Assembly (NCBI GenBank): GCA_030803735.1
Contig: JAURUC010000001.1
Span: 3,961,001-4,025,000, forward strand
Origin: Actinopolyspora lacussalsi
GTDB lineage: Bacteria > Actinomycetota > Actinomycetes > Mycobacteriales > Pseudonocardiaceae
DNA: 64,000 nucleotides
Reading direction: 5' to 3'
This document shows, piece after piece, positions 57,119-64,000 of this stretch. The first letter of the stretch is position 1; every line of letters begins with the position of its first letter. The notes under the pieces were generated by a model that saw only the letters and a list, made by a program, of their open reading frames with translations, was not told the origin of the DNA and did no database searches. The position numbers were made by a program, and so were the translations under genes.

Positions 57119-59704
57119 ATGTTCGAGAGGTTCACCGACCGCGCGAGGCGGGTGGTTGTCCTGGCCCAGGAAGAGGCCAGGATGCTCAACCACAACTACA
57201 TCGGCACCGAGCACATTCTCCTGGGTCTGATCCACGAGGGTGAGGGTGTCGCCGCCAAGGCGCTGGAATCGCTGGGGATCGCCCTTGAGGGCGTGCGCCA
57301 GCAGGTCGAGGAGATCATCGGCCAGGGCCAGCAGGCGCCCAGTGGCCACATCCCCTTCACCCCGAGGGCCAAGAAGGTTCTGGAGCTGTCGCTGCGGGAG
57401 GCACTCCAACTCGGGCACAACTACATCGGCACCGAGCACATCCTGCTCGGGCTGATCCGCGAGGGCGAGGGCGTGGCCGCGCAGGTGCTGGTCAAGCTCG
57501 GCGCCGATCTCAACCGGGTTCGCCAGCAGGTGTTGCAGCTGCTGTCCGGCTACCAGGGCAAGGAACCGGCCGAGGCCGGTGGCCGCAGCGAGGGCACCCC
57601 GTCCTCCTCGCTGGTGCTGGACCAGTTCGGCCGCAACCTCACCCAGAGCGCCCGTGAGACCAAGCTCGACCCGGTGATCGGCCGTGACACCGAGATCGAG
57701 CGCATCATGCAGGTGCTGTCCCGCCGGACCAAGAACAACCCCGTCCTCATCGGCGAGGCCGGTGTCGGCAAGACCGCCGTGGTCGAGGGGCTGGCTCAGA
57801 AGATCGTCAAGGGCGAGGTCCCGGAGACGCTGAAGGAGAAGCAGCTCTACACGCTCGACCTCGGTTCGCTGGTCGCCGGTTCCCGCTACCGTGGTGACTT
57901 CGAGGAGCGCCTGAAGAAGGTCCTCAAGGAGATCAAGACCCGCGGCGACATCATCCTGTTCATCGACGAGATCCACACGCTGGTCGGTGCGGGTGCCGCC
58001 GAGGGGGCCATCGACGCGGCGAGCATCCTCAAGCCGATGCTGGCGCGCGGTGAGCTGCAGACCATCGGTGCCACCACGCTGGAGGAGTACCGCAAGAACG
58101 TCGAGAAGGACGCGGCCCTGGAACGTCGTTTCCAGCCGATCCAGGTGGGCGAGCCCTCGCTGGACCACGCCGTGGAGATCCTGAAGGGACTGCGGGACCG
58201 CTACGAGGCGCACCACCGCGTTTCCATCACCGACTCCGCCCTCTCGGCAGCGGCCAGCCTGGCTGATCGCTACATCAACGACCGGTACCTGCCGGACAAG
58301 GCGATCGACCTGCTGGATGAGGCAGGTGCGCGGATGCGTATCCGCCGGATGACCGCACCGCCGGACCTGCGCGAGTTCGACGAGAAGATCGCCGAGGTCC
58401 GCAGGGACAAGGAGTCCTCCATCGACGGGCAGGACTTCGAGCGTGCCGCCAGGCTGCGTGACGAGGAGAAGCAGCTCATCACGCAGAAGGAGGAGCGCGA
58501 GACCCAGTGGAAGGCCGGTGATCTCGACGTCGTGGCCGAGGTCGACGACGAGCAGATCGCCGAGGTACTGGCCAACTGGACCGGTATTCCGGTGTTCCGC
58601 CTCACCGAGGAGGAGACCTCCAGGCTGCTGCGCATGGAGGACGAGCTGCACAAGCGGATCATCGGTCAGGAGGACGCGGTCAAGGCGGTCTCCCAGGCGA
58701 TCCGCCGCACCCGTGCCGGCCTGAAGGACCCGCAGCGTCCCTCCGGTTCCTTCATCTTCGCCGGTCCCTCCGGTGTCGGTAAGACCGAGCTGTCCAAGTC
58801 GCTGGCGGAGTTCCTGTTCGGCGACGACGACGCCCTGGTCCAGATCGACATGGGTGAGTACCACGACCGCTACACGGCCTCCCGGCTGTTCGGCGCCCCT
58901 CCGGGCTACGTCGGCTACGAGGAGGGCGGCCAGCTCACCGAGAAGGTCCGCCGCAAGCCGTTCTCCGTGGTGCTGTTCGACGAGATCGAGAAGGCCCACC
59001 ACGAGATCTACAACACGCTGTTGCAGGTTCTGGAGGACGGCAGGCTCACGGACGGTCAGGGCCGTGTGGTCGACTTCAAGAACACGGTGCTGATCTTCAC
59101 CTCCAACCTGGGCACGGCCGACATCTCCAAGGCGGTCGGTCTGGGCTTCACCGCTGGTAACGAGCAGGAGACCAACTACGAGCGGATGAAGTCCAAGGTC
59201 AACGAGGAGATGAAGAAGCACTTCCGTCCGGAGTTCCTCAACCGGATCGACGACGTGATCGTCTTCCACCAGCTCACCGAGGAAGAGATCATCCGGATGG
59301 TCGACCTGCTCATCGGCAGGGTGGAAACCGCCCTCAAGAGCAAGGACATGTCCATCGAGCTGACCTCCAAGGCCAAGAAGCTGGTGGCCAAGCGGGGCTT
59401 CGACCCGGTGCTGGGTGCCCGGCCGCTGCGCCGCACGATCCAGCACGAGATCGAGGACAAGCTTTCCGAGAAGATCCTGTTCGGCGAGGTCGAGGCGGGT
59501 CAGATCGTCATCGTCGACGTCGACGGTTGGGACGAGGAAGGCACCGAGGACCAGGCCCAGTTCACCTTCCGGGGTGAGCTCAAGCCTTCCACCGTGCCGG
59601 ACACCCCGCCGGTGGACCTGGCCGGTTCCTCCGGTGGCTCGTCCTCGGAGAGCTCCGGCTCCAACCAGGACGACCAGTCCGAGGGATCCGGCTCCTCAGA
59701 GTGA
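57119..59704 (+). CDS. clpC: ATP-dependent Clp protease ATP-binding subunit ClpC
   Basis: Unfoldase for ClpP; essential in many actinobacteria. 861 aa: two N-domain repeats ([10 protein letters not shown] twice, at about 29 and 104), first AAA with GEAGVGKT (212-219), UVR/M-domain region near 420-455, second AAA with GPSGVGKT (549-556), and a Ser/Gly/Glu-rich tail of about 40 residues. ATG 57119 has AGGGAG 6 nt upstream; GTG 57113 is in frame but inside that ribosome site. A strong terminator follows. Confidence 0.97.
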   Translation: MFERFTDRARRVVVLAQEEARMLNHNYIGTEHILLGLIHEGEGVAAKALESLGIALEGVRQQVEEIIGQGQQAPSGHIPFTPRAKKVLELSLREALQLGHNYIGTEHILLGLIREGEGVAAQVLVKLGADLNRVRQQVLQLLSGYQGKEPAEAGGRSEGTPSSSLVLDQFGRNLTQSARETKLDPVIGRDTEIERIMQVLSRRTKNNPVLIGEAGVGKTAVVEGLAQKIVKGEVPETLKEKQLYTLDLGSLVAGSRYRGDFEERLKKVLKEIKTRGDIILFIDEIHTLVGAGAAEGAIDAASILKPMLARGELQTIGATTLEEYRKNVEKDAALERRFQPIQVGEPSLDHAVEILKGLRDRYEAHHRVSITDSALSAAASLADRYINDRYLPDKAIDLLDEAGARMRIRRMTAPPDLREFDEKIAEVRRDKESSIDGQDFERAARLRDEEKQLITQKEERETQWKAGDLDVVAEVDDEQIAEVLANWTGIPVFRLTEEETSRLLRMEDELHKRIIGQEDAVKAVSQAIRRTRAGLKDPQRPSGSFIFAGPSGVGKTELSKSLAEFLFGDDDALVQIDMGEYHDRYTASRLFGAPPGYVGYEEGGQLTEKVRRKPFSVVLFDEIEKAHHEIYNTLLQVLEDGRLTDGQGRVVDFKNTVLIFTSNLGTADISKAVGLGFTAGNEQETNYERMKSKVNEEMKKHFRPEFLNRIDDVIVFHQLTEEEIIRMVDLLIGRVETALKSKDMSIELTSKAKKLVAKRGFDPVLGARPLRRTIQHEIEDKLSEKILFGEVEAGQIVIVDVDGWDEEGTEDQAQFTFRGELKPSTVPDTPPVDLAGSSGGSSSESSGSNQDDQSEGSGSSE

Positions 59705-59723
59705 TCCACCGAGTCGAAACGAT

Positions 59724-59757
59724 CGATCCCGTCCCTCCGGGGGCGGGATCGTTTCTT
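59724..59757 (+). terminator. Intrinsic terminator of clpC
   Basis: Stem CGATCCCGTCCC (59724-59735)/GGGGCGGGATCG (59740-59751), 12 pairs with one G-T, TCCG loop, followed by TTTCTT. The most classical terminator of the window. Confidence 0.85.
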
Positions 59758-59817
59758 CGGTCGTCCGGCACCACGACCGCCGTGGACCTCCGGAACGACC
59801 GGTAAGGTCCGATCCGC

Positions 59818-60438
59818 GTGGATTCCCGGCGGAGCGGCGAGGACCGAATCCGGAGCGCGCTGCACGTTCCGGTGCTCACCGCCGCTGCCGCCTCGGTTCC
59901 CGCGGTGTTCCTCACCCGGCTCGACGGGCCGGTGTCGCTGTTCGGCAGCGTGCTCAACTGGTCGTCGATGCTGGTGCTCACCGCCGAGTCGGTGCTGCTG
60001 TTCTGGTTCAGCCGGGATCGGCCCCGTTGGCTGCGGGAACACTGGTGGATGGCGCTGGTCACCGTGTTGACCATCCCGGCGGTGGTGTTCGCGTTCGCTC
60101 CCGCCCAGGTGCTGCGGCTGGTCCGGGTGGTCGCCGCGGTCCAGCTCGTCCGGGTGTTCCGCCTCGTCAAGGTCGCCCGGGTGCTGCACCGGCGCGCCCG
60201 AGTGCTGGGCAGGCCGAGGTACGCCCTGCTCGGAGCGGTTCTACTGGCCGCCGTGGTGCTGCTCGGTGTGGTGCTGGCCGACGAGGACAGCCCCACCCGA
60301 CGTACGCTGGACGCGGTATCGAGTCGCTGGGGATGGCCCGTGCTGCTCGGAGTCGTCGTGCTGTTCGCCGCCGCGATCGGTGGACTCGTCACGTGGCTGC
60401 GACGGCGTCGCGACGAACGGTCGGAGCGTGGCCGGTGA
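59818..60438 (+). CDS. Voltage-sensor-like (ion-channel family) membrane protein without a selectivity filter
   Basis: 206 aa with about six membrane segments (14-36, 43-64, 77-95, S4-like 98-127, 133-155, 172-195). The fourth has Arg/Lys at every third place (LRLVRVVAAVQLVRVFRLVK), the pattern of an S4 voltage sensor; an acidic residue in TM2 (TAESVL) could be its counter-charge. The last two helices replace the S5-pore-S6 unit, but the loop between them (DEDSPTRRTLDAVSSRWGWP) has no TVGYG-type filter. It may be a proton or voltage-sensing protein, or a degenerate channel. GTG 59818 is 9 nt after TAAGGT. It lies between clpC and the SARP regulator. Confidence 0.75.
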   Translation: MDSRRSGEDRIRSALHVPVLTAAAASVPAVFLTRLDGPVSLFGSVLNWSSMLVLTAESVLLFWFSRDRPRWLREHWWMALVTVLTIPAVVFAFAPAQVLRLVRVVAAVQLVRVFRLVKVARVLHRRARVLGRPRYALLGAVLLAAVVLLGVVLADEDSPTRRTLDAVSSRWGWPVLLGVVVLFAAAIGGLVTWLRRRRDERSERGR

Positions 60439-60510
60439 TGCGCTGTCACATCGGAAGGCTTCGGTGCGTCGCGGCTCGCGAGGACGCGACAGGAACTGGT
60501 GAGGTGCCGC

Positions 60511-63500
60511 GTGCTGCTGGTGATGCTCGGCCCGTTCCGGGTGCACGACGACGGGGGAGAACCGGTCGAGCTGGGTGGTAACCGAGTGCGCACCCTGCTG
60601 GCTCGGTTGGCGCTGGACCTCAACCACAGCGTTCCGGTGCGGACGCTGATCGACGAGCTCTGGACCGACGCGGTTCCCGGCGATGCCACGAACGCGCTGC
60701 ACACGCTGATCGCCCGCACCAGACGGGCACTGCGTGCCACGACCGGTCTGCGGCTGAGCTCCGAAGGGCTCGGCTACGCGCTGCGGGCGGATCCGGACCT
60801 GGTCGATCTGCACCGCTTCGAACGATTGGTCGCCAGTGGCCGTGGGGCGCTCCGCCGGAACCTTCCGGCGGAGGCGGCCGAGGACCTGCGAGCCGCGCTG
60901 GAACTGTGGCGCGGGGACCCCCTGATCGATTTCCGTGATCTCCCGTTCGCCGAAGCCACCGTCCCCCGACTGGAACGGCTCGGGCGTGCCGCACTCACCG
61001 AGCGGATCGAGGCCGAGCTACGACTCGGCGACCACGCCGGGCTCATCGAGGAGCTCGCGCTGCTGACCGCCAGGCATCCGCTCGACGAGAGCCTCGCCGA
61101 GCTGCGCTTCCGCGCGCTGCGCGCCGCCGGAAGGCGGGCCGAGGCCGTGAGCGCCTACGAACAACTGCGTGACCGGCTGTTCGAACATCTCGGGACCGAA
61201 CCCGGTGACCGGCTACGTGAGATGCGTCTCGCCCTGCCGTGGGAGGGAAGTGACGACGCGGTCACCGCCTTCGGGACAGCGCCTGTCACCTCCGCAAAAG
61301 AGTCTGGCACCCCCGGAACAGCGAACGCCGCCGAGCGAGATCCCCCGGACGACGATCCCGGCGTCGGTGGCGGGACCGCTCCGAACGGCGCGGCGCTGCC
61401 GAGGCGGTTGAGCGGTTTCGTGGGGCGGGAGCCGGAACTGGAGCGGCTGGACCACGCGTTGCGTGACGCGCGCCTGGTGACGTTGTTCGGCCCCGGCGGC
61501 TCCGGCAAGACCAGACTCTCGATCGAGAGTGCCTCCCGGGTCACCGCGCTTCGGGTACTGTTCGTGGAACTCGCGCCGGTGCGCGCCGATCAGGAGCTCG
61601 CCGCGGCGGTGCTGACGGGCCTGGGAGTCCGAGAGGCACCCCGACTGAATCACGGTCGTCCGGGCGATCCGCTCTCCGGACTGGTGGAGACGCTCGGTTC
61701 CGAACCGACCCTGTTGGTCCTGGACAACTGCGAGCACCTCGTCACGGGAGCCGCCGAGCTGACCGAGCGGCTGCTCGCCCTCGTCGCCGAACTGCGGATA
61801 CTGGCCACCAGCAGGGAACCGCTGGCACTGCCGGGCGAGAAACTGTTCCCCGTGGGGCCGCTGGAAGTTCCCGACAACGTCGAAGCAGCCGCTGCCAGCC
61901 CCGCCGTCCGACTGTTCGTGCAGCGTGCCGCCGCCGCACGGCACGATTTCGAACTCACCGCGAGCAACACGGCCGACGTCATGGAGATCTGCCGTGAACT
62001 CGACGGCATGCCGCTGGCCATAGAGTTGGCCGCCGCCCGGGTCCGTTCCATGAGCCCCCGCATGCTCGCGGAACGGCTGGACGACCGGTTCCGGCTGCTC
62101 ACCAGGGGAAACCGGGCCGCTATGTCGCGCCATCGCACGCTGCGAGCGGTCGTGGAGTGGAGCTGGGAGCTGCTGACCGAACCCGAGCGGACACTGGCGC
62201 GCAGGATGTCGGTGTTCGCGGGCTCCGCGCGTGCCGAATCGGTGGCCGAAGTGTGCTCCGGTGCCGGACCGGTCGCCGCGGACGTGGACGAGCTGCTCGC
62301 CGACCTGGTGGACAAGTCCCTCGTGGAGGCCGTGGACCAGGGAACGGTGATGCGCTACCGGATGCTGGAGACCGTGCGGGCCTTCTGCTCCGAGCAGCTG
62401 GCGGCCGCCGACGAGGTCGAAGCCCTGGGACGTCGTCACGCCGAGCACTTTCTGGCCTTCGCGGAGACGGCGGCCCCACGCATCCACTCCCGGGAACAAC
62501 TGACGTGGCTGGCACGGCTGGATGTCGAGCACGACAACACCGTGCGGGCGTCGCACTGGGCGTTGGAGAACTCCGACGCCGATATCGGTATCAGGCTCGC
62601 CGCCGCGCTCAACTGGTACTGGTCGATGACCATGCGCCACACCGAACTCACCGAGCGGATGCGTGACGTGGTCGCGTTGTCCGGACCGGCACCCGCGGAG
62701 AGCCGCGCGGTGGTGGAGCTGGTCAGCAGGCTCTACGAGGACTCCTACGGTTGGTCGGAACGGGTGGCCGCGGCGGTGGAGAAGCTGCGCGACACGGGCG
62801 CGATGTCGCGATACGTCTACCTGGGATTGCTGGAACCCATGGTCTGGTTGCTGACGGAGCGGCTGGACGAGATGGCGGGCTCGTTGCGGCGCGCGGCCGA
62901 ACACCCCGATCCGTGGCCCAGAGCCGCCGCGCACTACGGGTGGGCGATACTGGCCGAGCGCCGGGGCGAGACAGGTGAGGGGGAGGAGCACGCCGAGCGG
63001 GCCGTGGCCGCTTTCGAGGCGATCGGTGACCGCTGGGGGAAGGCCCAGGCCATCGGCAGCACGGCCGATTTCCACTCGCTGCGGGGCGATCACGAAAGCG
63101 CTGTCGAGCGACTCACGGAATCCGTACGTGTGCTGCGCGAGCTGCGTTCCACCACCGAACTGGTGCCACAGCTGGCCCGTATCGGAATGCACCGAGTTCG
63201 GATGGGAGACCTCTCCGGCGCGCGGTCCGAGTTGGACGAGGCTTCCCGGCTGGCGGGCACCACTCCCTCCAGCCATCGCGTCATCGTCACCTACGGGTGG
63301 ATGGAACTGATCCGGGCCGAGGGCGACACCGAATCGGCTCACCGGCTGGTGCGAGACGCCGAGGCGGACCTCGTGGAACTCGGATCACCACCACATCCGA
63401 TGATGCGCGATCTGCTGCTCTCGTTCCGGATCCGGTTGTCGTTGGACGAGGAAGACCCGGCGGGTGCTCGTGAACTGTTCGGAAAAGCCCTGGACTCCGA

Positions 63501-63777
63501 AAATCCCGTGGCGGACAGACCGGTGAGCGCGGTGCTGTGCGAGCAGCTGGCCCGACTGGTACTCGCCGAGGGAGCTCCGCGAGAAGCCGCGCGATTGCTC
63601 GGCGTGGCAGCGGCACTGCAGGGGGTGCTGGACCGGGGGGATCCCGACGTGCGCGAGATGTGCGCTCGGTTGCGCTCGGAGCTGGGAGCCGAGGAATTCG
63701 ACGAGCTCTACGCGAGTCGTTTCGACTCGTCGGGCACCGCTGCCAGAGCGGAACTCCGGCGCGTACTGGGCCGGTGA
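60511..63777 (+). CDS. SARP/AfsR-type transcriptional regulator (BTAD plus NB-ARC)
   Basis: 1088 aa. Order: OmpR-type winged helix (about 1-95, GPFRVHDDGGEPVELGGNRV), bacterial transcriptional activation domain (about 100-245), a linker, then a STAND/NB-ARC ATPase with GPGGSGKTRLS near 325-335 and LLVLDNCEHLV near 400, then a long helical, TPR-like C-terminus. This architecture is of AfsR-like global or pathway regulators of secondary metabolism and development. GTG 60511 is preferred (GAGG 6 nt upstream); GTG 60499 would add four residues. No biosynthetic genes are visible beside it in the window. Confidence 0.9.
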   Translation: MLLVMLGPFRVHDDGGEPVELGGNRVRTLLARLALDLNHSVPVRTLIDELWTDAVPGDATNALHTLIARTRRALRATTGLRLSSEGLGYALRADPDLVDLHRFERLVASGRGALRRNLPAEAAEDLRAALELWRGDPLIDFRDLPFAEATVPRLERLGRAALTERIEAELRLGDHAGLIEELALLTARHPLDESLAELRFRALRAAGRRAEAVSAYEQLRDRLFEHLGTEPGDRLREMRLALPWEGSDDAVTAFGTAPVTSAKESGTPGTANAAERDPPDDDPGVGGGTAPNGAALPRRLSGFVGREPELERLDHALRDARLVTLFGPGGSGKTRLSIESASRVTALRVLFVELAPVRADQELAAAVLTGLGVREAPRLNHGRPGDPLSGLVETLGSEPTLLVLDNCEHLVTGAAELTERLLALVAELRILATSREPLALPGEKLFPVGPLEVPDNVEAAAASPAVRLFVQRAAAARHDFELTASNTADVMEICRELDGMPLAIELAAARVRSMSPRMLAERLDDRFRLLTRGNRAAMSRHRTLRAVVEWSWELLTEPERTLARRMSVFAGSARAESVAEVCSGAGPVAADVDELLADLVDKSLVEAVDQGTVMRYRMLETVRAFCSEQLAAADEVEALGRRHAEHFLAFAETAAPRIHSREQLTWLARLDVEHDNTVRASHWALENSDADIGIRLAAALNWYWSMTMRHTELTERMRDVVALSGPAPAESRAVVELVSRLYEDSYGWSERVAAAVEKLRDTGAMSRYVYLGLLEPMVWLLTERLDEMAGSLRRAAEHPDPWPRAAAHYGWAILAERRGETGEGEEHAERAVAAFEAIGDRWGKAQAIGSTADFHSLRGDHESAVERLTESVRVLRELRSTTELVPQLARIGMHRVRMGDLSGARSELDEASRLAGTTPSSHRVIVTYGWMELIRAEGDTESAHRLVRDAEADLVELGSPPHPMMRDLLLSFRIRLSLDEEDPAGARELFGKALDSENPVADRPVSAVLCEQLARLVLAEGAPREAARLLGVAAALQGVLDRGDPDVREMCARLRSELGAEEFDELYASRFDSSGTAARAELRRVLGR

Positions 63778-63908
63778 GCGGCACCGTCACGAGCCGGTCA
63801 CGATCCGGACACCGGCACTCCAAGGTTTCGAAATTCGGGTGCCCGCCGAGTGGTCGCGCCGGTAGTGTCCGCGCCGTTTTGTCATTCGGCGAGATTGGAA
63901 GTGGACGA

Positions 63909-64000
63909 GTGAACTGTGCCGTGTGTGGTGGGCACGTTCCTGCTGACCAGGAGTACTGCGCGGTGTGCGGTGGCAGGGCACTGCCTGCCGAGCAGTTGAG
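63909..64000 (+). CDS. Partial gene with N-terminal zinc ribbon
   Basis: Runs off the right edge. From GTG 63909 the first 30 residues contain two CxxC pairs (NCAVCGG near residues 2-8, YCAVCGG near 16-22), a zinc-ribbon of the double-CxxC type, with GGAAG roughly 10 nt upstream. Product cannot be identified from the visible part. The 63778-63908 gap before it has no gene. Confidence 0.65.
   Translation, partial: MNCAVCGGHVPADQEYCAVCGGRALPAEQL

Noticed and set aside
57032..59446. Long minus-strand frame opposite clpC
   Set aside because: Antisense of clpC with no motif and no ribosome site.
61213..63342. Long minus-strand frame opposite the SARP gene
   Set aside because: Antisense artefact; product has no recognisable domain.

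Overview
The window is a compact, high-GC actinobacterial chromosome segment with many GTG/TTG starts, frequent ATGA/GTGA start-stop overlaps and many starts that look leaderless (a TANNNT -10 box 6-9 nt before the start codon). Gene content and order follow, from memory, the Mycobacterium tuberculosis Rv3661 to Rv3596c block: HAD phosphatase, Ssd, Tad genes, Lhr-like helicase, topA, holB, ppa, PBP4, DUF2342 protease, tilS, hpt, ftsH, folE-P-B-K, DUF3180, DUF6779, panC-D, coaX, lysS, lsr2, clpC. The H+-pyrophosphatase, the filament-former style SARP regulator and the general style suggest a Pseudonocardiales actinomycete (Actinopolyspora/Saccharopolyspora-like); the genus is a guess.

Layout. 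0-3.3 kb: a Tat-exported family 3 glycosidase and a HAD-IB phosphatase on the minus strand. 3.6-3.7 kb: a well-supported 6C small RNA. 3.9-11.3 kb: ssd and a Tad-type pilus/secretion cluster (TadA, TadB, TadC, DUF4244 pilin-like, TadE, TadE-like), with two small unknown genes inserted before tadA. 11.7-18.7 kb: a primase-polymerase-like protein without its catalytic acids, a DUF1998 helicase, the membrane H+-pyrophosphatase and a WhiA-like protein. 18.9-24.9 kb: topA, holB, a secreted anchored protein and tRNA-Thr(CGT). 25-30 kb: small accessory genes (DUF3224, Nudix, VOC protein behind a MerR/SoxR-type promoter, a SLATT/DUF4231-like membrane protein, a secreted protein) and soluble pyrophosphatase. 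30.7-51.4 kb: cell wall, tRNA modification, purine salvage, FtsH, folate and pantothenate/CoA genes, then lysS. 51.7-60.4 kb: lsr2, an IdeR-controlled siderophore uptake operon placed between lsr2 and clpC, clpC, and a voltage-sensor-like membrane protein. 60.5-63.8 kb: a large SARP-type regulator; a zinc-ribbon gene runs off the right edge.

How it works together. Most of the window is housekeeping: folate (folE-P-B-K), pantothenate/CoA (a reductase-like DUF2520 gene, panC, panD, coaX), proteostasis (ftsH, clpC), chromosome topology (topA, lsr2), pyrophosphate removal (ppa and hppA). Accessory parts are the Tad pilus, the iron uptake operon and the 25-29 kb island.

The most unusual non-gene signal is a dispersed structured repeat in intergenic DNA at 17.7-18.0, 25.0 and 42.4-42.9 kb: long imperfect hairpins with a shared GTAG-CGRC-CTAC tip, plus six copies of an ATTTC-GCGA-GAAAT mini-hairpin. 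Other regulatory candidates include a triple 11-bp operator before the helicase, a MerR/SoxR-type promoter, an IdeR box and a ClgR-type site.
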